From Micrasema longulum (taxonomy: Eukaryota; Arthropoda; Insecta; Trichoptera; Brachycentridae), in contig JAGVSM010003675.1 of NCBI GenBank assembly GCA_022494885.1, positions 1 to 64,000 on the forward strand: a stretch of DNA of 64,000 nt, in the 5' to 3' direction. The stretch's first letter is position 1. The number at the start of each line of letters is the position of its first letter. Of this stretch, positions 43,342 through 54,540 are shown in pieces. The notes beneath the pieces are model-generated. The model did no database searches and was not told where the DNA came from. It saw only the letters and a program-made list of their open reading frames with translations. The translations under genes and the position numbers were made by a program.

Positions 43342-45035
43342 CTCTCTCTCTCTCTCTCTCTCTCTCTCCGATGGCGCTACAGCCCATATCGAGCTTTGGC
43401 CTCCTGCAACTTTCGCCTCCAATTCTGTCGGTCCTCGGCCGCCGTCTTCCAATTCGCCACCTGGAGAAACTGCGCTGCATCCTTTCTCACGTCATTCTCC
43501 CATCTCAGCTTGGGTCTTTCCACTAATCTCTCTCCTCCCGGGTGTCCGCACATTATTGTTTTAGGGACACGTGAGTCAGGCATTCGCTGTACATGTCCGG
43601 CTCATCGTAATCTAAGCATCTTCATATGTGCCGAGATACTCGGGGCCTGGTATATATTGTACAGCTCTTCGTTATGCCAAATGCGCCACTGATTATTCTC
43701 TCTCACTGGTCCGCAGATTTTTCTGAGTACTTTTCGTTCAAAAGTGTCCAGCATTTCAGCCATCTTTACTGTCAGCGTTAACGCCTCACACCCATATGCC
43801 AATACAGTACGTATAATTGTTTTGTACATGGAAATTTTGGTTTTCCTATGGACGTTACGTGGTTTAAACACTGGCAGCAAAGAAAAGTATGTTTTGTTTG
43901 CTGCTGTGATTATTTTCCTGATTTCTGCTGGATCCTCATTCTTCTCAGTTTTACTGGAGCCTAGGTAGGTGAATTGCTCGACCACTTTGAAGGAGTAGTT
44001 ATTTTTGTATTGGACACAGCCTCTTGCTCTGTGCGATGGGTTTCGGCTCTGTGTCATCATTTTTATTTTATCAACATTGATTTGCAGTCCCACAGCTCGT
44101 GCAGCTGTTTCCAAGGGATCAAAGACCTCTTTGATGGCTGTTATTGATCTTCCGACAATGTTGATATCATCCGCATATCCAACAAATTGACTACTTTTAT
44201 AACAAATATTGGAGCTTGTGTCTATCAGAGTTCTTCTTATGACATGTTCAAGCACAATATTAAAAAAAGATGGGGCCAGGCCGTCAAATCAATGTTGGAG
44301 GGATTTGAAACTGTAGCATTTTTGCGTATAGACATTCTCGATCTATGCTATCATATGCTTGTTTGAAGTCAATGAAAAGTTGGTGTATGTCTATATCAAA
44401 CTACCAGCATTATGCCAAAATTTGCCTTACGGTGAATAGTTGATCTGTTGTGGATCTACCCGCTCGAAAACCTGCTTGATACTCTCCCAGTATATTTTCT
44501 GCGTATGATTCAATTCTTTGTTTCAATATTGTGGTGAAGATTTTGTATGCTGTGCATAGAAGTGATATGCCCCTATGGTTTTCGCATTTTAATTTATCAC
44601 CTTTCTTGTAGATGGGGCATATTATACTTATTTTCCACTCCTCTGGTATTTTCTCTAGAGTCCAAATCTTCGTAATAAAATTATAAAGTAGATTTCCAAG
44701 ATGCTCATTACCATATTTGAACAACTCGGCAGGTAGATTATCTTTACCAGGTGCTTTATTGTTTTTGAGTCTCTTTAGTGCTGCTTTTATTTCGGACATC
44801 GTTGGTGGGTTCATCGGTTCTTCATCATTTAGTTCAGTAGAAATGTTGGTAGTATGGTCTCTTAGATCACCATTAAGATTAAGTGGTCGGCGGAAGTAGT
44901 TTTTCCTTATCAGATACAATTCTTCCAACAGAGTCCTTGCATAGTGTTGTGCTCGGTTTCAAACCCTTCTTAAAGAAATTCACTCCCTTATATGCCTCTC
45001 TGGTGTGATTATCAGAGAAATTTTGCTTCGAAATA
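43342..45035 (-). mobile_element. RTE-like LINE, 5'-truncated, with GA-repeat 3' tail
   Basis: On the minus strand the element runs from an N-terminally truncated reverse-transcriptase frame to a stop at about 43,377, and then almost immediately into a (GA)n tail, seen on the plus strand as (CT)n at 43,343-43,368. A very short 3' UTR and a dinucleotide tail are features of RTE-like LINEs. It sits inside MITE-2 and abuts an R1 copy on its 5' side. Confidence 0.88.
43377..45030 (-). pseudogene. RTE-like reverse transcriptase, frameshifted
   Basis: Reading from 45,030 downwards: NFFKKGLKPSTTLCKDSVGR (pre-RT linker), a frameshift near 44,890, then NKAPGKDNLPAELFKYGN, IICPIYKKGDKLKCENHRGI, SLLCTAYKIFTTILKQRI and EYQAGFRAGRSTTDQLF. 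A shift near 44,410 leads to HQLFIDFKQAYDSIDREC (box A, with its catalytic aspartate), and another to FVGYADDINIVG (box C; YADD at about 44,163-44,174). After it come QINVDKIKMM, YGCEALTLTVKMAEMLDTF, and finally RPKLRWENDVRKDAAQF, NWKTAAEDRQNWRRKLQEA. All core RT boxes are still readable, but in at least four frames, so the copy is dead. The endonuclease domain is missing. Confidence 0.9.
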
Positions 45036-45037
45036 GT

Positions 45038-45205
45038 TGAGGAAATGTGGATGTTCTAACATGGGCAGAATGGTGAATGGTTACACAGTGTGTAAAGTGG
45101 CCACTTAAACCAGCCAATGATAGGTCATAAACCCTGTAAATGCCTAGACTTCTATATTCCCCTCTCAAAAATGTTTTCCCTCTCTCTTGAAATATATTTA
45201 AATGT
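45038..45205 (-). repeat. R1 copy abutting the LINE 5' end
   Basis: GAGGAAATGTGGATGTTCTA, ATGGGCAGAATGGTGAATGG, TAAAGTGGCCACTTAAACCA and TGTAAATGCCTAGACTTCTA are body blocks in reverse complement. Confidence 0.8.
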
Positions 45206-45329
45206 GATTTTATATCTTTATGATGGTTATTAATTGGGAAGAATTACTTAATTCGATTGTTATTAACGCTGAATATGTTTTTGCAGCCGGATCTAATATT
45301 AAATGATACCTCATTCAAACTTTGAATGA

Positions 45330-45684
45330 ATGAGGTTACTCTTTGTATTAAAATATGTTATTTTCAATTAATTGTTTTATAAAATTAAAATGCTTTCGGA
45401 TTTATCCATTTTGATTTATTTAAGAGAACAAGGTTTTTGTAGGCATGAATCTTTCCATTAGCATCTTTACCATAAAAAAATTTTTTGTTGGTGTTTTCAG
45501 CAAATTTAGAAATGCCGTTTTTGTGATCAGCACTATTTTCAGAAGGTGGTTATAACAGTTAATTGTATTAAAGCGGCCTGGCTGTTTTTAGCAAAATTTG
45601 GAATTGACCTTACTGCACCCGATAACACCAATATCTAATTTTATCAAAATTGTGAACTGGCTGCTTTCTGCAAAACAACGTTCA
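45330..45684. mobile_element. MITE-2 (long form), right part
   Basis: ATAAAATTAAAATGCTTTCG, TTTTTGTGATCAGCACTATT, TAAAGCGGCCTGGCTGTTTT, AATTGACCTTACTGCACCC and the terminus CTGCAAAACAACGTTCA. Together with 43.24-43.34 kb it forms one element split by the RTE LINE. Confidence 0.75.
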
Positions 45685-45690
45685 GTTTAT

Positions 45691-45856
45691 TTGCACCACA
45701 GCAGTCCAGGAGGCCCAATTACAGTAGTGAATTACAGTACAGAACACCCAGGCTTAAGAAATATCATGTCAATTTATTGTGTTCTCTCCGAGAATCGAAC
45801 GTAGAACCTTTCGTGCGTGAGTCAATTGTCTTAGCCATTGCACAATTGAGGCCGCC
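45691..45856 (-). repeat. SINE-A copy
   Basis: GCACCACAGCAGTCCAGGAG, GAACACCCAGGCTTAAGAAA, a degraded B box GAGAATCGAACG and head GCACAATTGAGGCCGCC. Starts a few bases after the MITE-2 terminus. Confidence 0.8.
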
Positions 45857-45859
45857 AAT

Positions 45860-46350
45860 GTAGTAATGCATGTAAATAATATTTTGTTAATCAACTACTA
45901 TTCAATATATTGTGACAATAATGCAACGAAGCGTAGTTTTTCACCTTTTTGCCAATTTTAAGGTATATTTTTACTCTTTGTCAGTTAATCATATCTACAC
46001 CTGCTATACGAATTAATGTTATATATTACAAAATGAGTATGCATTGCATTTCTATTTTAATTTCAATCGCCGTGAAATAGGGCAAGAGGGGGGTGTTTTG
46101 TATTAAGAAACTCATTCAAATTTCAAATGCATTTCAAACGAATTTTCTCTCGTAATTGAAGCCCGTCGTTGAAACCAATTCCACATTTTCCCTTCAGTTC
46201 TTCTTCTAAGGGAGAAGATAGAGAACGCGGGCAGGGCAGGGTGGGTTTTAATGAAAATAAAATACAAGAGATAGTTCTCCGCGCAAACTACGTGACTTGC
46301 AATACTTAAACAGACAAACATTTGTCTCACGCAAAACACAGACGAAGGCA
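45860..46350. other. Unassigned DNA
   Basis: Nothing recognised; the 75-codon minus-strand frame at 46,112-46,339 has no family resemblance. Confidence 0.4.
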
Positions 46351-46353
46351 GAA

Positions 46354-46600
46354 AATGTTATTTATTTATTTATATAGGGCATTTCTGCCATTTACATATA
46401 TGTGGTATAAAGAGTGCTTAAAAATAAAAATATAAAAAAATCAAGTTTGAAATATTATTATACTCGTTTTATACACATTATAAATTACTTGAAATACATG
46501 CATATTTTAAAGAAATTATACAATAACAAAATACATGTATCAATCAAATTACTATTTTTACCCAATCTTCTGAAGTGGTTTTACTCTTTTGATAAAAATA
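46354..46600 (-). mobile_element. Possible inverted LINE 3' end
   Basis: TTATTTATTTATTTATATAG is the inverted tail type of LINE ends, followed by TTCTGCCATTTACATATATG. No second copy or coding block seen. Confidence 0.3.
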
Positions 46601-46839
46601 TGTTGGTCACTTTATTTTTAAGTTAGGCAGAGATAAATTAAATATATCAAAATATGATGCATATTCATTCCCGGTATTTGTAATTTTTTAGCAGAAGCAA
46701 GTTGCAAGATCTAACATTTTTAGCAAATTAATTGATTTATTAATTGCGCCATTGAATTTTGGAATTGTTATTTTATTTGATTTCACAAAATATACTCGAT
46801 GAGCAAAATAACATAATTGTAGTCCTGCATAAGTATGTA

Positions 46840-47755
46840 GGTGTTTGCAGTGGCGTGCATTCCACATAAGCACATAAGCAGTGCCTACCCTACTAGAATT
46901 TTATTAAAACAATAACAGAAAACAATATAAAATACACGATTTACTATTTGTAAAATTTGAAAAATGCGCCAAATGTATTTCGGTTAAGTCGTATTTCGTT
47001 CCAATCGGCGCGCCGCTAACAGCAAAGGCACGAACTAAATATGCCTATTTTTTCGTGTATTAGTGTTGTATACATAATCAATGCGTGTGTGTGGGGGTTA
47101 TTTTTCAGTTGTAATTACGCATGTAAGGGTTAGTTTTTAGCCAGTGCTTATTTTATAACAAAAAACGAGTACTTACTGACATCTAGCGTTTTTTTCAATT
47201 ATTATTTTACAAAAGACAGTCAAATATTAAATGTCAGGTAAATAACCTTAAATTTATTTCCTTTTTACATTCGAGAATAGAGTCCATATTTATTTTGTTA
47301 ATGAAAAAATTGAAATGGAGTTTTGTGAAACTTGTGATAGTGACGGAAATGTGTGTTTAATCAATGCATACATTTTGAATTTAAAGCGTTCTGGCAGTTT
47401 TTACGATGATGATAAAAAAGCATAATATTAAACAAAAGAAAAACGCGTAATTTTGACATAAAAATAAGTTAAAACACGGACTTTATTCTTTAAAAAATGT
47501 TAACAAAGTTATCGGCCACTTCAGGTGTTCAATACTTGGCTAGTAATATTTATTATAAGTTTAGCATTTATTTGGATATTTGATGTGGCTTAGATAATTT
47601 CAACAATAACTAAAAGGCAACAACATAGTGATTCAAGCTAATGTGAGGAGTAAAGGAAACTGTTTGGTAAGATATATTACTTAAATAAAACGTACTTTTT
47701 TTTCTTTCTACTGCCTACCCTAGTTTAAAACTCTGTGCACGCGACTGGGTGTTTG
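46840..47755. mobile_element. Non-autonomous hAT transposon with perfect 8-bp TSD
   Basis: The 8-bp direct repeat GGTGTTTG lies at 46,840-46,847 and 47,748-47,755. Between them the 900-bp element begins CAGTGGCGTGCA and ends TGCACGCGACTG, inverted repeats with one mismatch in 12. CAG---CTG termini and 8-bp duplications define the hAT superfamily. TGCCTACCCTA occurs subterminally near both ends in the same orientation. No transposase domain was recognised; a small frame from about 47,314 (MEFCETCDSDGNVCLI) could be a leftover of one. Confidence 0.9.
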
Positions 47756-47759
47756 TGAA

Positions 47760-48285
47760 TGTTGGCTGAGGCGTCCCTACACCAGTCATAGCGTAGACAG
47801 ACGTAACGAGCAGATTTGATTACATACTCGTATACATATCGTATATAAAATGAACAAAACCGAAAGTATGATATCAATTATCGTATTTAGTGAAAATTAG
47901 ATATTTACATATACATTATTATTTTTATATTTCTCGTTACATAAATTGTGAGAATATGCGGTGACGGGGAATTTGATAAATTTGATAAATATTCGAAGAT
48001 TGTTTTTATGTCACGGTCTTGGAGATGCCTCCCCAATACAGTGCAAAAAAGACAACCGCATGTCGGACCTTTTATGCCTAATTATAATAGACAAAACCGA
48101 CCTTTCGTTGAACCGATTTTGCTATTTTTTTGACATAATAATAATTACTCTATCTGTACGTCTTGCATTTTTTTTAAAAATGTACCGTATTTGTATAACC
48201 AAGCGCCAGAGATGGAACTGCGGATGAAACTGGATATTTTTACGGGATTTCGGATGGTTCTAGTTACCATAATAAACTATTCATC
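47760..48285. other. Unassigned DNA
   Basis: Apart from a weak similarity to 14.2 kb (CAGTGCAAAAAAGACAACCG), nothing was recognised. Confidence 0.4.
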
Positions 48286-48289
48286 AATA

Positions 48290-48990
48290 AAATACCGTCG
48301 TGTCAATACGTTTGTATGAAAAAAAGTCAGACTGTGTTTCCTCTCATAATAAAACATTATTGAGTATACTTTAAAAAGTTGCTTCTACGTTACTAAAGAA
48401 ATAGGTTCGGTTTTCTTAAATGATGTAACTTTCCGTTGATGGAACCGAGGTAATTGACTAAATTCCAAATCTAAAATTTAAGTAAGTACCTAAGTACTTG
48501 TTTATGTTTGAATTCCAAAACATAAAATAATTTATTTTCAAACATGAGAATTCTGTTTGCAAATGTCAAACTCTGCTCTTCTTACGGAGAGGAGTGCATT
48601 TTGATGAATTGAATGTCAGTTAATATTATTAAAGCTTTACCAAAAATACAGTAAAAAATATAAATGGGTAAAAATTGTAAGGAATTTAAGGAAATAATCT
48701 GAATGGGATCAATATAAAACAAAAGTTGTTTGTAGACATTGAAAAACATTTTTTTTCTATCCCACAAAAAAACAACCTCTATCCATTTTTTGTATCCGCC
48801 TTCTCGCATATCCGGATTAAACTCTGGTAATGGATAAAAAAACATTTTTGCTCCTTACTTTTCATCCAGGTACTGAATAAATTGACGATATTAAGAGTTA
48901 TAAATATGTTTGTGGCAAAGATCTACATTTCACTAAAAATCGCACGTAAATTGATTCAGCCCATCGAGGATACACATACTAACATCACCT
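48290..48990 (-). pseudogene. Repeat M, longest copy
   Basis: This copy links the other two: its 48.82-48.99 kb part matches 13.2-13.35 kb and its 48.29-48.76 kb part matches 33.6-34.3 kb. On the minus strand the order is a hydrophobic segment (IFATNIFITLNIVNLF), a variable part containing an 87-codon open frame, then AEFDICKQNSH and FENKLFYVLEFKHKQV. Stops and shifts make it a pseudogene. Function unknown. Confidence 0.45.
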
Positions 48991-49149
48991 TTTATATATA
49001 GATGTTTTATTACGTTTAACCAAAGTTAAAATATTGTAACAAATAAACGACGCGCATAATAACGCCAGTGAGAAAGTATTGGAGAGATGTGTATTTATTA
49101 CATTGTGAATAAATAAGGAATTGAATTATATAGCGTGAGTTTGATACTA

Positions 49150-49255
49150 CACCGATGCCGATGCCGATGATATGTTAAACTGACTGCACTTAGACTGCAT
49201 GCTAAAACTGAGTGACTGCGTTGAGCTGACTCGGTTGGGCTGACTGACGTTACCA
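49150..49255. repeat. Hexamer repeat and degenerate CTGACT array
   Basis: Three CCGATG units near 49,152-49,170 are followed by ACTGACTGC, AGACTGC, GTGACTGC, GCTGACTC and GCTGACTGAC up to 49,250, an irregular minisatellite. Confidence 0.55.
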
Positions 49256-49498
49256 CGCTTTTTGGTCTCTAGAAGCCGCATTACTTTGTTCTGCACGTCT
49301 CTATGGTAGTAACGAAATCAATGTACTCCAGGACGTTGTTTTTGTGTGGACAGATATCTTATGTGCAATACTGTTGGTTTTGCAGAAGATAATGCATTGA
49401 TTCACATAAAACACGCCGATCTTGTAGTCGTTGCTCTATATTTCAGGTGAAATCATTGCAAATCTAGGAGTCATTTATAAATGGACTACGCCCAGACA

Positions 49499-49781
49499 AC
49501 TATTTCAGTCATCATCATCATTACCTTTCCGCACCTAATCGTGCATAGGGCACAACATTGGTAAACCTATCGGAACGTATCTTGATCATTTTTTGTAACA
49601 TGAAGGTAAGATGATCAGTCTTACGCTTCAGATACCAGTCCAGAGACTATAAAATATTCTAGAGTGAAAACACCCTTTTAAATAAATATTTCAAATCAAC
49701 TATGTCGGGAATCGAACTCGAGACCTCTTGCATGGTAGGCAAACACGCTGACCATTACTCCACGAGACCGACTATTTCAGT
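49499..49781 (-). repeat. SINE-B, full-length copy with 11-bp TSD
   Basis: ACTATTTCAGT flanks the element at 49,499-49,509 and 49,771-49,781. In sense orientation (minus strand) it begins CGGTCTCGTGGAGTAATGGT (A box), has B box GAGTTCGATTCCCGAC, a body with AGTCTCTGGACTGGTATC and AGTGCGTAAG-type blocks, and ends in an (ATG)n tail. The pol III promoter, TSD and simple-repeat tail show a retroposed tRNA-derived SINE of about 261 bp. Confidence 0.92.
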
Positions 49782-49784
49782 TAC

Positions 49785-50320
49785 GGTGTATTAACGATTA
49801 TTCAATAACCGACTGGTTTTTTAAGCCACGAAAGTTTCCTTATCAGTGTGTAATTTAGTGATAAATGCTTTCATATATTATAATTTTAATAGTGTACTTA
49901 ATACTGAATCTAAGTCTTTGTGTCATGTAGCATTGTGAATTAGTGGTAAGGAGTCATGTGTTGATTGATTGAAATTCGACCACTTGTTCTTCTAAAATTA
50001 GACACGTATGGACTATATGTAGGTATTATTGTTTATTTGTTGTTTTTCTTAGTTATTTTAACCCTGTTATTATTATTAACACTTGAAATGAGATGACCTC
50101 CGTATGTTTTAAATTTAACTTTAAAATGAACACTGCTAAAAGCGTAAAATAGGATAATATTTATTACTTAATTAAACTTTTCAAGCTTGTGGAGCCTCAA
50201 TATTTGTCCGTTGTTATAAAAGTATAAATAGTGTGGAGAAACAAAGTTATTTTATTTTAATTTTAATTACTTTTACAATGAATAACCACAACGTCAGTGC
50301 TTTAAATAAATATTTTGATT
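49785..50320. other. Unassigned DNA
   Basis: Nothing recognised. Confidence 0.45.
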
Positions 50321-50324
50321 ATTT

Positions 50325-50577
50325 TCGCCATCATCATCATCATTCCCTTTCCGCACTAATTGGTGCATAGGGCACAGCATTGGTACACCAATCGCAGCGC
50401 ATCTTAAACATTATTGTTCCATGAAGCTAAGATGATTAGTTCTAGTTCAGAAACTATGAAATATTCTAGTGTGGAAACACCCCGTTTAAATATTTCATAT
50501 CAACCATATCGAGAACCGAACCCGAAACCTTTTGCATGGTAGGCAAAAACGCTGACCATCACATCACAAGGGCGACT
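50325..50577 (-). repeat. SINE-B, near full-length copy
   Basis: An inverted ATG tail (CATCATCATCATCATTCCC), GGTGCATAGGGCACAGCATT, a body, B box CGAGAACCGAACCCGAAACC and head CATCACATCACAAGGGCGAC are all present. No clear target duplication. Confidence 0.88.
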
Positions 50578-50579
50578 TT

Positions 50580-50870
50580 ATTTTATTTTTGATTCTAAAT
50601 TAATTTTAATATTTTGAAAAGATTTTTTAAAGCATACAGAAAACTGAAATCTGTTATCTCAATCTTGGCAAAAAAAAAATCAAAATTAAGTTTATATTGG
50701 TCTTCTAAAGGTAGTCTTACTGTCCTGAAATTATACAATTTAGCACATTAGTCATATTATTTAGCAATGAAATTGCTCTTCTCACTGGCATAACCATTGG
50801 CATGTTAGTTCTGCATCGTGGTAGATAACAACAACCTAGTCTGTCTTTGTCGAAGAGAGATCAAGAACAA
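50580..50870. other. Unassigned DNA
   Basis: Nothing recognised. Confidence 0.4.
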
Positions 50871-50872
50871 AT

Positions 50873-51540
50873 TTATTTATTTATACTTTTACCTTGTTTG
50901 TATTCTTTTTTTAATTCATGATAATGTCCTCACTGGGGTGTCCCGTGCCGAGAGAAACATTTCACAAAATGTGAAACATGCCTAAAATTAGCTATTTAAC
51001 AAAATTAACATAATAATTACAATAAAAAAAAACGTAATTCATCCAATTTACCTAATTATTATTAACATAATAAACAATAAAAAACCAAAATAATCAGAAA
51101 AAACATGACCAATTTATATACACCAATAGAACAAATTTCATAAACAGTACACACATTTTACCTATTTGGCTTGATCCACTCATCGATCCGTGTGCAACCC
51201 ATTTCCACTATCCATTTCATTAATAGTAATTTTATATTGTGAGAACTTACTAATTGTCTTCATGGATAATGAAAGTTACTAAAATAAGGTTGTATTTTTT
51301 TTTTTTGTAGCATCAGGGTGGAGTATCTAGTAACTCTTGTATTTGTAACGGAAGTAGAAAATAATGTTCACTTGCGTATAGTAACAAAGTTTTTACATAA
51401 AGTTGTTTTATAGATTTTACATTAAGATTTTCAAATATACCGAGGTAGCTAGTTCTGATTGGGACTCTTAAGATATTTTTTATTAAAGCTTAAATGGATT
51501 TAAATCAACCAGAATATCTTATTTGTGTATGCCACCTCCA
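50873..51540 (-). mobile_element. Probable LINE 3' UTR, inverted
   Basis: Begins with TTTATTTATTTATACTTTTA (inverted tail), then TGTCCTCACTGGGGTGTCCC, in the same order as 14.5 kb. No coding block was read, so the right limit is uncertain. Confidence 0.4.
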
Positions 51541-51597
51541 ATTATCTAAAAAAAAGCAAATTCTCAAATGAATTTTCTTCCTCTTCTATAATGTACA

Positions 51598-51655
51598 TAA
51601 AAGCGAGATGATCAGTCTCACGTTTTTGGCACAAATCCAAGGACTTTGATTAGAT
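51598..51655 (-). repeat. SINE-B body fragment
   Basis: GAGATGATCAGTCTCACG and AAATCCAAGGACTTTG match the inverted SINE-B body. Confidence 0.4.
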
Positions 51656-51659
51656 GTCA

Positions 51660-52550
51660 AATGGCGGTCTATCCATCTAATAATACAAGATCTTGCACAG
51701 CTTCTTGTGTTTAATATTTGTTCATTATAATAAAAAAAATAAAACAACAAAGTGTAGTAATACCATAATAACCACAAAGTTGGTGCTTCAAATATAAAAT
51801 GTATATGTTCATTTGATTTGCTTTTTACAAGGGGAAATTTTCGGGATTAAACATTGCGCGTAAGCATGCGCACAACGTAGATGTTTTCAGTGCCACTATA
51901 ATAAAAGACGGTTTTACAGTTTACAAAACAAAATATTATGTGACCACGCGACTACAGACGATAAAAAATATATTATTCTGCGATCATGAATCAACATCAG
52001 GTTTCTAAAGTAAAATGGATCATGAATCTTATTGAAATTCAACATTTCCAGAAAAAAAAGCAAGTGTGAAGTGCAAAAGTCCAGTGAAACAGTAAAAACA
52101 TAGGAGAGATAAAGTTACAGGAGCGATATCAAATACGCATTGACAGAAAGTTAAAGTTAACAGTTATTACGATAGCGTCACAGGCGTGAGATGCGCGCGT
52201 AGATCTCAGTTGAAATAAACAAATAATACGATGTCTTCTATTTATTTCCAATTTGATAACAGATTTCACCCAATTTGTGTATAACACGATACAGTATTCA
52301 TTTGGTTCAATTTCGTACAAGATCTTGTACCATTTTTTAATCCATGTATTACAAACATACTTGCAACGGAGAGATGGCGTGATAGTTAGATAGCTATAAT
52401 TATGTTGATAAATATGGTTATCTTAGTACTTCTGTATCAATAAGCAAAATATCAGCAGGTAAATATCGAATACGAACATCTGATAAACAGAATTTCAGGC
52501 GTTTATCAACAAAATAAAACAACATAACATGATAAATGTCAGTACCTACC
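51660..52550. other. Unassigned DNA
   Basis: Nothing recognised; TTCGTACAAGATCTTGTACC near 52,312 resembles AATCTTGCACAAGATTTTGT at 20,255. Confidence 0.35.
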
Positions 52551-52556
52551 TACAGT

Positions 52557-52655
52557 TAGTCCACCTCGTGGATCATTGGTCAGCGTGTTTGCCTACTACG
52601 CAAGAGGTCTCGGGTTCAATTCTCGGCGTGGTTGGCATGTAATATTTTTATACTT
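52557..52655 (+). repeat. SINE-B head fragment
   Basis: CCACCTCGTGGATCATTGGT, CTACGCAAGAGGTCTCGGG and the B box GGGTTCAATTCTCGG are well preserved; the body stops after GCATGTAATATTTTTA. Confidence 0.75.
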
Positions 52656-52844
52656 TTAAAGTGTTAAAGCTGGTTAACGAAAATTCCTGGTGAAAGTTTA
52701 TTATATTTTTTACAGAAATAAAAAAAAAACAAGTGATCTAACAATTTAATTAAGTTGAAATAACCAGTGAGCGGTTTCATCACTTTCGTGACTGGTATTT
52801 TTACAGTGAAATTAAAGCTGTCTTAATAAAAATGCGGTTAAACA

Positions 52845-53041
52845 TTTTTTTTTTTTAATTAAGGAAATATTTACGTTTTTATAATTTACCCAAATATTTC
52901 AATTAAGGCAGTTAATTCAAATTTCAACGAGTTGTGCGTAACTCACCATGAGAAAATGGATATCAAGTTAGGGTAGAGTGGGATTCGAACCTTGGACCTC
53001 TGACCCGTGAGTCTGCAACATTAGCCACGGGACCATAACCC
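52845..53041 (-). repeat. SINE-C copy
   Basis: Inverted poly-T, TTACCCAAATATTTCAATTA, AACGAGTTGTGCGTAACTCA, B box GGGATTCGAACC and head TTAGCCACGGGACCATAACC. Confidence 0.85.
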
Positions 53042-53044
53042 AAT

Positions 53045-53510
53045 TCTAATCAAATATGCAAGAATATCAACAATACTGATCTTATAATATAAACATGAAA
53101 TACAAACTTTGCCACCTATTTAATATAACACATTAATTTTTTTGATTATAAAATAACGCAAAAAAATCATATTGCTTCAAAAGGCCTTAAATAAGATAAG
53201 AAATAATAATTCCTATGGGGAATTATTATTTTGTAATTGGAGAACATGTGAGTATTAGATACCTCGTATTCACTACTACTGTACGCACTATATTTAATTT
53301 ACTAATTGATGGGGAAGGACTCAGAAAAATAATTTTCTCCTTATGCGAAGCCTTTTCAGCGTACGTAATTTATATTATGCTAACAAAATCATTAAAATCT
53401 AAAAAAAATATAATGAACTATATTTTTTAAGATATTAATGATTTTGTGTGATACGATATGCAATAGCGGTAATTGTGGTGTTAACCACACCAATGACGAT
53501 ACTGAAATAT
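53045..53510. other. Unassigned AT-rich DNA
   Basis: Nothing recognised; GTGTTAACCACACC near 53,480 is a local palindrome. Confidence 0.4.
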
Positions 53511-53514
53511 GACT

Positions 53515-53920
53515 TTTTTACATTTTTAAAGTAATAAAAGTCTATGGAATACAGTCCAGTAAATAAAAATATTTTTGATCATTAGTGGCATAAAAGATAT
53601 TTTTAAATTTGTAGTTTTAAATTCCCACAGAAACAGTCATTCCTTCAGCCACGCTCCTCATACATCACAATTTATGCTCATTTGTTCCTTGCCATTGAAT
53701 TTTGTTTCAAACATTATCACGAATCTTGACATCACAACAACCAAGACCAAACACGTCGCGTTTTTCTACGAACGTATTATTATTGAATTTTTTTTCACAT
53801 TTCTTCACAATATCCATATTGTTTTAAAAAAAATTATATTCTCAATCCATTTCATATAATTTGATCGGTATGCGTAGTATATGATATTTCCCTATTGTCA
53901 TTTATAAACTTGATCAGCGG
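53515..53920 (+). repeat. MITE-3 copy
   Basis: Blocks AAGTCTATGGAATACAGTCC, GTTTTAAATTCCCACAGAAA, AAGACCAAACACGTCGCG and ATGATATTTCCCTATTGTC follow the inverted 12.1-12.5 kb copy; the 94-codon frame over it is accidental. Confidence 0.7.
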
Positions 53921-53924
53921 AGAT

Positions 53925-54535
53925 TAAATCCAACAAAAAAGCTTTAAACGGGTCGACTACCGGTTAAAACTTACGCTCTCTAACAATTCTGAAAGTATGC
54001 AGTACCATAGAATAAACTCTCTTTAAAATTAAAGAATAATGTTAGACCAGTATTTTTTATACAAATTCATAAATAATAAAATTGATTCCCCCAATAAACT
54101 TGAATGACTTAGATTTCGTATGCCATCTAGAGACCAAAAAACACAAAATCTTATCTTTTACACAGACAACGCGTTGACAAACTATTTGAAACAATCTTTA
54201 ATACCTGAAACATCCGAGCAATAAAACAATTGATTTACCAAAGCTGATATTTTTATGACTATGCATGTAAATTTAAAACAAAAATCATGGAAATGTTGAG
54301 AGAAGCATTATAAGCATATTTAATGATTTGAATTATTTTATACGTTTTTTCATTTCTCATTTTTTACATTTGCTATATTTTATTTAATTAAAATTACTGT
54401 CGTAAGTTTAAGCTATTTATTTAGGTATGCATGAACGTCCTTCATGAAAGTGCGAGTATTTAAAAAATGACATCATTTCTCTACATACTTTTTGTTTAGC
54501 CAATAAAATAAATAAATCAAGTAAATAAGATTAGT
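53925..54535. other. Unassigned AT-rich DNA
   Basis: Nothing recognised. Confidence 0.45.
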
Positions 54536-54540
54536 TAGCT

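Noticed and set aside
43287..44190. Plus-strand open frames of 61-98 codons
   Set aside because: Antisense shadows of the minus-strand LINE reverse transcriptase.
439..53041. tRNA genes
   Set aside because: All A/B-box pairs seen belong to repeated SINE heads with SINE bodies attached; none folds as an isolated tRNA gene that I could support.
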